This document shows, in pieces, positions 25,036 to 36,769 of a DNA stretch of 64,000 nucleotides (position 1 is its first letter; each line of letters opens with the position of its first letter). The position numbers and the translations under genes were made by a program. This DNA comes from Phoronis australis (taxonomy: Eukaryota; Phoronida; Phoronidae): positions 62,001-126,000 of the forward strand of contig NMRA01000188.1 of the NCBI GenBank assembly GCA_002633005.1. The letters run 5' to 3'. Below the pieces are notes generated by a model, which was given only the letters and a program-made list of their open reading frames with translations, did no database searches and was not told where the DNA came from.

Positions 25036-26484
25036 AGAAAGCGGGTATAACGTTTTTTCGACTTCCTCGAGAGTCTGAAATGCTTAGGAAAATGCTCGCG
25101 GTAGTGAAGAATGAAAGGTAGGCTGTTAATAGCAAGTAGGAGGCCGTAAATTATCTCCGTGTCTGTGGCCGGCATTTTGTCGACACTGATTTCTCTGACG
25201 AATTCCGGCTTACAAAAGAACTATCCATACGTTCCGTTGCCTGTGTATGTTCACGGCGCTTCTTTAGTATTTCTTGATCAGTATGTTCCGGTTCGAACTG
25301 ATAGCCTGTGAAACCTATCGATCCGACCCGTGAAATCTTCGTCACCTGAGCTCTTGACTAAGTCAAGATTGGCGCTGGACGAGTTGCCGCCAATAGTAGA
25401 CGTTTACTATTCTGCGTTCTGTTTCAAAATGAATTATTCTCAACCTAACCAATGCTTACATGAAACTGAAACAAAGTCTGCCTCATTAGATACAATTTGT
25501 AATGCCTTGGAGTGCTCGTGAGTGCAAATGTTTTGAGAAGCCAGCAATGAATAAACCACTGCGTCACCGGCTTTTGATGCCGGCAACAAAGGTAATTGAC
25601 CGGGCACCGAGGCCGTGTGAGCGCATTCTAATTCAGTGTTTGCTGACAGAAAGCTGTTGTCAAACAATTACTCGATTTTATATGTTATGGTCACATGTTA
25701 GGGGAATCTTTATTTAGAAATACAAATACATTATTGAAATCATTGTTACTGTACACCTTTGCCCTGACGGTCTGTGGAAGGGGAACCCCGACAAGTAAGT
25801 AGATTTTCAGTTTCGTGGCTAACTCACATAAATAATTACGTGCAGATTATTTCTATGGCTCACTGTAATAGTCTTTTCGTGACTGGAGGCTTAGTTTCCA
25901 ACTCAAGCTGGCTTATGTTCGTGCCAGTCCCGGCGGCCGCGACGGGCCTGATCGGGTTCCGAGCCACTGGCCGGGATAACAAGCGTTTTGTGTGTATAGA
26001 ACTCAAAAGATCACAAGTATAACAACACAGATCTAGGTTCTCCTGTCTGCAATGTGTATTTCACGGAAGAATACTTCGAATTTATCTTCGAACAGACCCC
26101 AAACTCCTCAGTGTTACAGACCTTGATAGATTGGCCTGCCGAACTTTGAACGCTACGTTGTGTCCAAATACCAGTAAATCCGTAACAGCGAAATAAAACA
26201 ACACGTTTTTATAAGTACTCTTAGTATTTTTAAGGGTTTTACATCGAAGGTTGATGATTTATTGGTGTTAAACGATGAATTCAAGCGATAAGCTTACATC
26301 AGTAACCAGTGTTGTGAACTGCTGAACAGACTGCGTGTGAAACCAATTACGTCATTGGATAATTTCAACCCCTTCGTCTGCCATCAGGTGTCAGTTAACG
26401 CAACCGAACTTGCCGTTGTCGAGTAGAACTACTCGATCTAAATTGATACAAAATAGGTTGTTTTTTGGGTGGCATTCTCCTTTA
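25033..26484 (+). mobile_element. THAP-bearing TTAA element, copy 1 (decayed, 5' truncated)
   Basis: The block matches the inverse of 52805-53886 over most of its length: a THAP-like frame (25035-25310), a spacer that keeps GACGAGTTGCCG (copy 2 has GGCGAGTTGTC), a stretch around 25640-25768, then 25958-26240. The THAP frame reads AGITFFRLP, an AVNSK segment and LRVC..HFVDTDFSDEF, with two stop codons. The 3' end at 26464-26484 is GGGTGGCATTCTCCTTTAA, identical to the outer end of copy 2 at 54030-54048. The same end at opposite sides of the gene in the two copies implies 19-bp terminal inverted repeats ending in TTAA. A 189-bp stretch (25769-25957) is absent from copy 2. Confidence 0.65.
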
Positions 26485-26489
26485 AAGTC

Positions 26490-29400
26490 AAATTATCTGT
26501 ACGATTCTATAGATTTCCGGATCAAAATCAGTGAAGATTCATCGCTATTTCTATTCTGTCGTCTGATAAATTTCGCCAAATGAAAAGTAGGTCACAACTG
26601 GCGGGACTCCCGGGGTAAAGTAGGTCATAGATTACAGGCAACACATGTACTATAGTCTCTGAGTAGGTAGAATCGATAGCATTGTTTACGCTTTTCGTAT
26701 CTTGTAACGAAATACTTTAATTAAAAAAACTCAGGTTCATAGCTCAGGTACACACTCACCTCGTCCTATACAAACAGTTAGCTCCGGTAGGTCTAGAGCT
26801 GTGTCATTTAAATTAAGCCTATCTTCTGATGAACTTCGCATTTTTTGTAGTTGAATAAAGGTAGCTTTCATTTACTTTTGAACGTAACATAATCACTAAT
26901 CTGTGGTATGGTTACAAAAGATTCATTATCAGCAATATTGAAACCGTAAACTGCGGATGCGCGAAAATCACTCAGTTAGCCCCCTTCAGGATACATGGGT
27001 TTTGCAGAAAATACAGCGTGAGGGTCTTATTTATGAATCAATCACATTTGCCGATAGCACATAACATAGATAAGTATTTTGTTGAAAACGTGGCCAAGTT
27101 TCAGCAAAATTGGAAAAAAAATATGTTTAACATGGTATGGCTAAAGTTTTGGCTTATTTTGTCGCTTCGATCAGTGGAATCGCCGCTAAAAACCCGAAAG
27201 TGCATGTGAGAAAACGATAATTTTCGACCAAGCCTTTCATGTGCAGTTAGTTGCCGATAGACCCAACAGATGTCAGTATAATCAAGATTGAAATGTAGGA
27301 GTTTGAAGAAAATTAGACAAAATTTTGTATTTAACATGGGGTGGCCGAAAATTGCCAATTTTGGCCTTTTGATATCAGTTTATCATCATAGACTATCATT
27401 AGTGGGTCTAGTTAATTCGAAGTTTTTGGTTAAATCACTGATTAATATTCACACCAGTATACTAATAAACGTTTTTCTCTATATATAACAGTTTGATTCC
27501 AATGCTTTAAGTAGTGCTTATAACAAGGATTGGCCCTTGACCGGCCCGGCCCATATTATGGGAGCTAAAATTCAGCTCTAAACCGAAGTATCTATGTGCG
27601 GAAAACTCACCTGAGGTGTTTACGATCCACTTCAGAGGAAAAAAACTCGTTGTACCTAACAATAATTTGTTTCCGAGTACTTCGGGCATGGTTTAAAATT
27701 GAAAGGGGTCATTAGAAGTTGAATTCATGAGAATTGTATTGTTGCATTGCGAACTGAAAACTACTAGTCGATTGAGGTAGTGCGAGATAAGGCAACGAGT
27801 AAGGACAGCTTAATAGATTTGCTTACGAGTGGTGACTCATGATATTGGCCAGACATCTGTAATGATATGTTTTGTCTTTCCTTTTCAACGGAATATATTT
27901 GAACTTTGGTAATTTTGGGCTACAAAATATAGAACAACCTTCCTGGTGCTTCTCTCCAGCAGACATGCAAGCGGAGAGTGAAGCCCTAACTGGTCCATAA
28001 GCGATGACCTAGTTTACGCAGAGAACCTGGCGGATGACCTAGTTTACGAATTGCTGGTAATGTGCAAGTCTGGTGTTGTGGCAAAAATAGGGTATTTACA
28101 AAAATAACTCAAATTCTTTCTTAAAGCTTCATAAATCTATACATCATGTTTAAACAACTTCAAAATGCTCTCTCTCTCTAACTCTACAGGTGTAGCGTAT
28201 ACTAAAGGTCCACATCAAAAAGTAATTCAACTGTTTACTTTTTCGTGACAACAGCTCGAACAAGGCTTTGAGTTTAGTAATCCAGTGCCCCTCCCTGTGC
28301 CGATCCAATCTCTAAATTTTGGCCGGCAGATAAGTTGAACGCCACCCTCAGGGTATATGAATAACAAAAATATACCTCAGATACGAAACAAAATGATATC
28401 CATTAGGTCGAAATAAAAGAATAAATAAATTAATTAAAAATGCCCTTGAAAACAATCTACGGGGACAACCGCTAGACTAGGGCTGAGATCTAGCAGGAAG
28501 TGCCGAGACAAAGGCGGCCAGACGTAGCCTTCGAGTAATCAAGCAACATTGCTAAGTTCATCTGCTCGTGTGGCCGTCCACACAGTTTGATCTATAGTTT
28601 ACGCCTTTTGACATCACTTTTCGGCTTAGGAGATGCCAAAAAATGACGGGATATTATTGTGGAGCAGCATAACAGCGGAATTTACACACGCCATATCAGC
28701 ACCGTTTCACCATTCTTAGCGCACAATTTCTTGAGCTATAGACTAAAGTAAGTTTTACTTGGCGGCTTGGAAACGCAGACGAAGGCGTGTCAAGAATGCT
28801 GCTTTCTGATTGGAAGTCACGTCGTCAGTCATAATCCTGGCGATAAAAGTGAGTAGTTCTTCTGGGAAGTGTCAAGTGGCCCTAAAAGGGCCGTTGGTTG
28901 TACTGTGCATGAGCCTTAGGTATAGCGTGAAATAGTTCTTAAAAGAACCGTTGAATAATTCAACATAAATCACACAATATGCTGTGCTCACTCTAGAACC
29001 GTTGAATAATTCAACATAAATCACACAATATCTGTGCTCTCTCAAGTATTGAAGATCCTCTTCATTCAAGTTTTCATCGGGAAGATTGGATGGATACTGA
29101 GAAGATGACAATATCGATGACAGTTGGAACACCTTAAATACAGGTGTAGATGTTACCGTTCACCAACGTTATCATGAACCCTGCCTCGTTCAGTTATTGT
29201 TCCTGCATCAACAAGTAATCCTGAACCGCAGGGAAAAAAGACATACAACAAAACGAATCAAATTTCGAACATCATTCTCTTCGCACGATTCCGTGTTGCT
29301 GTCGCCACACCAATGTACTTCCCCAACATCCATGTCGAAAATCTACGTTGCAAGTGATGAAAACTTGTGTCTTTTGTTTCTAACTTTAGCCCATTTTCTA

Positions 29401-30190
29401 AGAAAGGGGTGTACTGATTTTGTTTAATCTTGATACTTGAGCATAACTTTTGATTTTTACAATTCATTAATCGTGTTGAAAGCATTGATATTAAGTTGCC
29501 TCATTGAGTTGAACAGAAAATAAATTAAATGTAACACAATAAAGTTTTGAAAATAAATAGAGCAGCACCAACCAAGCTTGTTTTCGAAAACTTTGTGCCA
29601 TTAATGATCTGATTGGTTCATGCACTTACGGCGGGAAAATGATAGACCAAGTATTGTGCTAGTGTGCACTTCAGCAACAACTTTGTATCTTATTCTTATT
29701 TGGCCAATCTGTTGATACAGTAAATTTCCTTATTTATGCCCATCATGATTTGACCGCAACTTGAGCTTGTTGGGTTCTACCATATTGGGGTTGGCATAGG
29801 GACCCACATGGTGCTTACACGAAAGGGCTTTACTTTACCGGCTATTTCAAACTGCGTAGGTGAAGTAAATAAACAAAGTGGATGATTATCATCACCGCAA
29901 TTTCATCATTAGTGTCTTTTGCCGGGTGCTCAAATGATTTTCAGAGACTAGGGATTGTCACATTTGTAAGGTAGAAGGGTTTCGCTGGACTTCCAGGTCT
30001 GTGGTGTAATTTATACCGGACCAAACTTAAAAAAGAGGCCCTTCTTTAAATCAGGAGCTGCATAAAAAATAATTGCAGGCGGACTGATGCACGTTGTACC
30101 AGACGTGCGCAGGCAGTGCATGTGGACCCATTTCACTGATCACTTGGAACCCTTTTTATGCTTATATAGTTAAAACTAAGCTGAGGACCT
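26490..30190. other. No recognisable gene; minor repeats only
   Basis: Mostly unique-looking AT-rich DNA. Two diverged units about 205 bp apart (near 27048 and 27251), each starting GTTGCCGATAG or similar and ending in a TTTAACATGG phrase, mark an old local duplication at 27048-27365. Apart from this and the tandem duplication at 28944-29044, nothing is visible. Confidence 0.5.
28944..29044. repeat. Recent tandem duplication of a 51-bp unit
   Basis: AGAACCGTTGAATAATTCAA begins both 28944 and 28995, and the two units are nearly identical. On the minus strand a frame (29132 to 28872, 86 codons) runs through both in phase, so YCVIYVELFNGS is repeated after 17 residues. The same frame begins just after a possible splice acceptor and contains an acidic LPDENLNEEDLQYLREH segment, so it might be a real exon, but no family is recognised. 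Confidence 0.7.
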
Positions 30191-30199
30191 TGTAACCTG

Positions 30200-30310
30200 A
30201 CTAACGGGTTTAGCAGTGTGACCCAGTGGGATTCGAACCCACGACCTCGAGAAAAGAAAGCAGGCACCCCGCCTCCTCCAGGAGCTGCATGGGCTATATG
30301 GTGTAATTTG
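30200..30310 (-). repeat. tRNA-like SINE sequence
   Basis: On the minus strand GGGTTCGAATCCC (30228-30240) is a perfect B box of a pol III promoter. About 45-60 bases upstream is TAGCCCATGCAGCTCCTGG, which resembles an A box. The stems needed for a true tRNA do not pair, so it is more likely the head of a tRNA-derived SINE than a tRNA gene. Confidence 0.5.
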
Positions 30311-31056
30311 TGTAGACGTTTGTCTGCGTTGCGAGTTTTTATAAAAATGGGTCAGTTTATAGCCAACTACGGTAAATTCATAAGAGATTGTGTGTAGTGC
30401 AACTGAAGTTCATAAAAAGTAAAACTGGACTTCCAAACCGCTTGATCTGACTTGACATTTCACATAATACTTCAGGACAATACTTAGTATCCTTTACGCA
30501 CGGGACCCTTTGTTACATTAGGAGCAGGATTGGTTAATTATGTACCCTAGAGGTGGTATAGGACCGGTTGGAGAGTTTTGTTTTTGTCATAAACGTTCGT
30601 TTGAAAGGCTAAGTTTGGAAATGTTAGGACTTAAGGCATACATTCGACATGAAATGAGTGTGTAACGTGCTGTTGAATTGCGGGATAAATTTTGTGTAGA
30701 ACAGTTGGTTATTACTGGAGTATTATTGTGATCTTTATTTATGTTAAAGGTTTTACCAGCATTCAATTTATTTGTACACGAATTTATAAATCGGCTAAAT
30801 CAGTGATCGAAATCGCGACGAAATATGCGCATTCTGCTGAGATAGTAACTGCCTGATTGGGGCTAGCGAAGATGACTAATTTGATTAATTCGCACGCTAG
30901 ACTATGACTGAAGTTCCTCTTAAGTACAGTATTTCATGAATCACTATCTTTTGAAAGAATTTAGCGGACAATTTTCGTCAAAAAACTACCAGGTAATGTC
31001 CATCAAAACGGAGTAAAGAACAATGGATATGTGAGATAGAATTAAGTCAGTATCAC

Positions 31057-31206
31057 TGCTGTAGTGGTAAAATAAGAGGTAAGTAGGCGCCCAAAGCCCG
31101 CCGTGCCACCTTGAGCACTGAACGTAACTTACGGTGGGTAGGCGCTACGTTCAAATCCCAAAAGGTGGTTGGCTGCGCCTACGTGCGCCTACGCCCCACT
31201 ACAGCA
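31057..31206. repeat. 150-bp palindromic element
   Basis: The ends are TGCTGTAGTGG (31057-31067) and its exact inverse CCACTACAGCA (31196-31206). The interior is rich in GTAGGCGC and its inverse, so it can form several hairpins. It also contains CGTTCAAATCCC, a B-box-like phrase. It is probably a small MITE or a fold-back SINE. Confidence 0.5.
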
Positions 31207-31209
31207 CTG

Positions 31210-32195
31210 TAATCAGTATTAGGCTCAGTTACCAGAAGTCCTTAAAAACATCCATCATCAAAAATGTCTCGAACATATATATAAAGTATTATTTTCATTA
31301 ATAGGCCTTCATGTGTAATCAAAAAGAGCCACAATATTTAAACTTAAATGTGGGTTTGAGTTAATCCCCGTCTATTCATATTTGGTTAACTCAAAGCTAC
31401 ATTTGAGTTCTAGCCATAACTTAGTAAAGTTAAAATATCAGTTAAAACCATTGTTTTCCATCATAACACCACATGGTTATATGCTCAAAATACACAACAA
31501 AGGCACTGGACATTTTTTGTTTTTGAAATTCATTTTAAAAAATTGGTTTTCAGCCAATTTTCTTGAATTTTGTCAATTTTTCACGTATTCATAATGCTAA
31601 AAAATAACTGTAACGAGGGTATGGTAATAACACCAGGGTTTTGCATTTCTTCAAATAACATACAATGCTTGATTCAAAGCTTTAATTATTCACTTTCACC
31701 CAATTTTATATATTACTTGATTAAAATCAACATTTCGCTTTTTTTCAAAAAAAAAACAAGTGTCACTTTCTCACTTAAGAATCGATAAAACAATGTCTGA
31801 GCACTGTAGTTGGGTAACTGATTGAGTTTAATTTTTGGTGACAAAACTTTCATGAAAACATGTTTTTCTCACACGTACATTTCTAAACTTCATCAAATCG
31901 TCATCATCACTATCATCTAAAACAATGTCAGTGGAATCCCTGTTATCGCAGTTACAACACCTACACAGATCCGAGTACGGTAGGTTTAAGACAAAACAGT
32001 AGCATCGTTTTACTGAGCATTAGCTTGTTTTACATGAGCATATCACTGACTTGATGACATTACTCGGTAGTGACTTTGCAGACATCCAAACAATGAATAA
32101 TGCGTCATCATCAACTTGCCAAACATGGCCATCTGGTGAGGAAACATCCATGAAAGGAGCCAGAGACAAGTGGTGGATCCTCGCTTGGTAGTTGC
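31210..32195. other. No recognisable gene
   Basis: AT-rich; frames at 31382-31594 and 31570-31788 are of low complexity and look non-coding. Confidence 0.5.
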
Positions 32196-32199
32196 ACAG

Positions 32200-34645
32200 T
32201 TTGATGTTAAAAATTAACGAATCCTGTGTTGGTGGTAAGTTTTGCTCACATGAAGGTAAAATGCAAAAAAAATATTGTATCTTGCTTCATTGACACTGTG
32301 GTAATTCTGGCCATACAATTTGCACAAAAATGATTCCAGAGAAGGGAGGAGACTTTTGGGCAGCTGGAATTCAGCACCCAGCTCTTGGAACGCTCTCAGA
32401 AAATTTGAATTTGACGAAGCCAGCTGCAACGCTTTCTTTTTCCCCTTACCAAAGAATGCATTAGTGGTGTCACAACTTGTAAGTCATCGCATCACTTTCA
32501 GTATCGATTTAAAGGGGTGCTAAATTCACTCTTGAAGATTGAATCCAAAACCCGTATTGGAACGGCACCCGAGTCAATTTAAATGGATGATAACAGTTAC
32601 AATCCACTTCCAAAAATTCCCCATTGTGTCATAAAAGGAATTCCCAGCGTCTGAAGCAGATAGACTTTGTCGTAACTCAGACAAAAATGTTAGTGTGTTA
32701 AGAAATATTCAATGGCAAAACCTAGTTTAGTGACCTTTTAAATAGTTTTTACACTAAAATTTACTGTGTACAAATATTTATTTGGTGCAAGTCGAAGCTA
32801 TTGTATTATTGTTATTGTTATTGCTAAAGCAGTCACTGACAAATAACCAACAAGTTTCTCAATTTTAATTCTATAAAACCAATTAAAAATAGCCTTGCCT
32901 GTAAAGACATGCAAGCCAATGAGAGCAGAGCAGACTTCCGATGACAAATTCTCAACAGCTTTTTCAATGTCAGTTACTCTGTAGTTACTCTTCGAACCAG
33001 TGCTAAAATACAACTTGCATGGGAATTTGTCTTGAAGATAGAAAGCAATTATTCCCACATCCGTATCTGGGCTTCGAAAAGTGACGCTAACATGTGAATG
33101 ACTTGCATGAAAAGCATGTAGAAACATTCTGGTGTCAGCTTCTTCATGGTCAGAGGCCAGCTCGTCAACATTAGTACATGATGTAACACCATTCTGGAAT
33201 CCAAGCAAGTAGCACTTTTCCCCATGAGTGAAGCAAATCTCGATGTCACGTCCAACATTTGAAAAGTCAGCCTGTTGCCACATTTTACAGAAAAATGTAG
33301 AAAGGTTGTCCTTGTTGGTACTAGAAGATAAAAACTTCTTCCATTGTGAGGGTGACTTTTGCTGTGGGTTGAGGATTTTGGGTTCTTGGACATCAGTGTT
33401 TGACATGCGTCGCTTTCTCTCTGTGTTCTTTATTTTGATGGGAAAATATCGATCCAAAACAAAATCGACTCGAGTAGCTTTGTAGGCATTAGCAAATTCC
33501 ACAGTTTGTCCAAGAACCGTATCAGCTGATTCACCAAATGTGCTAGGAACATTCTGCAAACACTGTATCACTGCCATTCCATCTAAGATTAGTGCAGTAT
33601 CAGTTGGCACTGATTCAACAAGACATGGGTTCGCCTTGGCTTCTATGGCGTGGAGTAACATGGCTTTGTTGGTCTTTGTTAATGACCCATCATCAGTTGA
33701 CAGTGGATATGCTATTGGTCCAACACTTCCTTCAGGTTTACATCCCTGGACTGGCCAAGAACCCGAAGCCTGGCAAACAGGTTTCGATCCTGTTTTGTCG
33801 CCTTTTCTTTTGATGCTGCATTTGTTGCAGGCAATGTCGAAAAAACATCTTTGGTCTTTGCTATCAATCTTTTATTGGTATACTCTTGAAGCTGGGCTTC
33901 ACCAATCTCATGTGCTGGGAGGAGATCTTCTTGAAGTTGTTTTTCAGCAACAACACCAGAACTAATGCATACCAGGGCACCACAGTACTCAAATGGGTTG
34001 ACCATGGTTTTGACAGTTTCCATGACTGATGCTACACTGTTTTCTTCAGCTTTAATTGTTGTAGGATCTGCATATTCAGGAGTCCGAAATTCGCCACCTT
34101 GGCCAGCAAACTGATTGCACTGTTGGAAAATAGCTGCTCGTTCAGGTTGAGCAAGTATCCATCTTTGAACAGCTCCCCTATTGAGTGTCAAACCAGTCCA
34201 ACCACCTTTTGTTTTCGACTCTCTGTTTACAGTTTGTTCTATTGCCTGGTCACAAGCTATTGCAGAAAACGGGTACCTGGCTTGTCTCTGCACCGTCCAT
34301 TTTCCACTGATCATCTCCTCTACTGCTCCAGGGTGAGTGCAGGTCAGGTTCATCATCTCAAGCCAATAAGCTGGTAGGTATCTTGCATAGTTGACTCGGT
34401 CGTATCCAAAAAACCACGGCATCATTAACCGAATACAGGACAAATGAAGGGTCCAGTCAGATTCACGAGTGGCCCGTATGAAGGTGAGCATTGTTTGCCC
34501 TATGCTAATATAAGACGATCAGAAAGCAAACGTCGGATTAGCTTCCGATTGTTCTTGAATGAAGGTGTTGTACTTATCAAGGAACATTCGAGATGGCTGA
34601 CATTCCCTCACATTCATAACTCCACTACAGCCTTTTAGCAGTGTT
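32200..34645 (-). pseudogene. Nuclease-like (FEN/PIN-type) protein of a multicopy, probably transposon-borne family
   Basis: Three frames on the minus strand form one decayed gene. The first (about 34640-33712) contains RATRESDWTLHL, WFFGYDRVNYARYLPAYW, a VQRQARYPFS segment and TLNRGAVQRW. A TGA stands where a Trp is expected, just before 34491. Near 33722 one base is off, and the product continues at YPLSTDDGSLTKTNKAML into the second frame (33661-32798). That frame has LILDGMAVIQ, RVDFVLDRYF and a DHEEADTRMFLHA motif, the acidic signature of FEN/XPG-like nucleases, then a degraded GLHVFTG. After about 400 bp the family pattern resumes with CDTTNAFFGKGK and VNEARYNIFF (to 32214). The role is inferred from motifs only; the family's function is not established. 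Stops and shifts show that it is dead. Confidence 0.6.
32475..32860 (-). other. Intron or insertion splitting the nuclease-like gene
   Basis: The conserved HxFTG and CDTTNAFFGKGK blocks, adjacent in the family, are separated here by about 385 bp. Reading down the minus strand the left junction is TTTACAGGCAAGG and the right is CTTACAAGTTGTGAC. A GC-AG intron is possible (CAG|GCAAGG), but the phase does not fit, and TTTACAGG/CTTACAAG could be a worn 8-bp target duplication. The interior is non-coding. Confidence 0.4.
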
Positions 34646-34649
34646 TTGT

Positions 34650-36055
34650 TTATAGAAAATCCCCAATGTGGGCGCTTGTTCACTACATTCTGAACGAGTA
34701 AGCTTGAACAAATCTTTCATTGGTCAATGAAAAATCCTCCCCGTATTAACGGTAAATCGTTGGCATTGGTGCACTGGTAAGGGGAAGGCGCAGATGAAGG
34801 AACGCAGCCACAGTCAGGGCCTGTGCGAGAGCCAAAGTGTTTCTTTATTCGTCATCGCCAGTGTATTGCATTGATATGACTTTGAAAGTTTGGCAGAAGA
34901 TCATTAGGACCCGGGAAAGTTTCCTGCCTTTTCGCAACTGTTGGTTATATCAAACATTTACAGTATCCGACAACAAACAACGTCATGTATACCTCGAAAT
35001 TATCGAGATCATCGTAAGATACGGTAAGCCTTAACTCTGAAGAGGTTACAATGAACTCGCTCATACGGTTAGTAGGTGCCGACGACAATATGCGAGACGC
35101 ATCGCTGGACGACTTTTCATATACAACCGATTTCATAAACGTACTTTAAAGTTATACCTGGTTTAAATTGGACTTAGACAAAGTATAATTTAAGACTTGG
35201 TCAGACCCAGCTTTTTTGGTCCCTGATTAAAAGTTGTGGAACAGGGTTACTGCCCCCTCCCCCTGTTCGCACTAAAATGACACGAAAATAAATATCTACA
35301 TTATGTTGCGGCTAATCGTGAGCATTGTCCTTTCATGTGTAAACGTGTGTTGGGCACAGAGATTAAAAATGAAAAACGTCCCCTCATGATATCCTAGGCC
35401 CCTCGCCGGTTTTCTTTTAAATTTTCACCAATGAGATTTTCTTTCTGGCCTTCATTTTTAGTAATACCCTTTAACTACATCGCTGCATTTCTCCTATTTG
35501 GGCCATTATCACTCCGAGTCTGCTTAGGCTAACTTGATTTGACACCAGTTTTCATGTTCTCTTTTTCATTGACTCTTTCTCTGATCAGTTCTAGGAGGGA
35601 ACATTTTTCCTCGTGACTTTTTTTCTCAAATGTTTGCACTGATCCTACCACTGTTTGTCATTTATACCCACATTATCAAGGCTTCACAGAAGCACTTCAA
35701 TAGTTTCTCTGTGTTGGGTTAATCCAGATCGACACAGTAGCGTGGCTTGGATACTTGAAACCTGTTTTAATAAACCAGCTTCCTAGTCTAACAAAAACAG
35801 GCTTTCAAGCATTTAAGCCACGTTGGTGAAATGCAAGTTATGTCAAAGGTTAGACACTGTTTAGAAAGGTCAGGTTTATATGTAAGTCTTAAACCACCTT
35901 GATGAAATCGGCTGGAAATATTTCAATTTCTATTTTCTCAGGTGGATTGTTTCTAAGTTTCTGACTTTCTTTCATTATTATTGAATAGTAGATTGTATTA
36001 ACTTGTATTCTATTTTTACCTTAAAAATTAATCTGGTTATAAACAAGAAATAAGT
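34650..36055. other. No recognisable gene; contains a long hairpin
   Basis: Short frames only. The notable structure is the hairpin at 35741-35822, listed separately. A related phrase (AAACCACCTTGATGAAAT) recurs at about 35891, matching AAGCCACGTTGGTGAAAT at 35815, so the hairpin may belong to a small repeat. Confidence 0.5.
35741..35822. other. 82-nt hairpin with pre-miRNA-like proportions
   Basis: The left arm at 35741-35768 starts CGTGGCTT and contains ACTTGAAACCTGTTTT. The right arm at 35794-35822 contains AAAACAGGCTTTCAAG and ends AAGCCACG. They pair over about 27 bp with one 3-nt internal loop and one bulge, around a 25-nt loop. Size and shape fit a microRNA precursor, though a short MITE would look the same. 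Transcription is unknown. Confidence 0.45.
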
Positions 36056-36059
36056 TAAC

Positions 36060-36125
36060 TTACCTTGATGAGATAGAGACAAATCAAGAGCAGAATTCGA
36101 CCAGCGGCTAAGTTTAAACAGTACA
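36060..36125 (-). other. Exon-like segment, copy 2
   Basis: The minus-strand frame reads NLAAGRILLLICLYLIK and ends at the donor AAG|GTAAGTTAAC, at the same place as the segments at 6085 and 47880. The hydrophobic character is kept while the nucleotides differ, which hints at selection at some time. Upstream, the three copies share little. Confidence 0.35.
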
Positions 36126-36769
36126 CATCATGAATGTTTGCACATTTTGAAGTATCGGTGGCCACAGACAAAACGTATGACGTAATAGCTAAATCCGTGT
36201 TGATTTTGTGTAATTAGCTCGAAATTTTTATTTTTCTTTCAATTTTCCAATTTTCACATTTCCCGCCATGTGACGCCATGGCTTGAACACAAGAGATCAG
36301 TGATTAGCATTGAACAACGGCGGAGAGTAGTCAATTTGAAAGCGACAACGATTATGAGCAAGAATTGAACGAATACCAGTTTTTTCATGTCTTTTTCAAG
36401 CTGTCGGCTTTCCAGTATCTTCAGTAGTTCCTCATACTGCTCAATACCTGTGTAAAATTTAGATCACATTAAATGACTGAGAAACCAAAATGACAACTGT
36501 ACATGCCAAAAATACTCAGACAAACTGACCCGGGATTCCCTGTCTTGGTGGATGAGCAAACACAAAAATCAAGGCTTCCTGAAAAGCGGATTCACCAACA
36601 GTGTGGCAGTAGTGAACAGTTGTTGCCAGTGAGTACAAGGAAACCGATGCTGCCCAGTGGCTTTCATGAAAAGATACATGCCCAGTTTTAAAAGAAATTT
36701 AAACACTCTCTTATTCTATAATGTAACCAATGCAAAGCAACACTATTACAGGCAATCAGTTATACCTGG

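Noticed and set aside
30200-30310. A functional tRNA gene
   Set aside because: The B box is perfect, but acceptor, D and anticodon stems do not pair.
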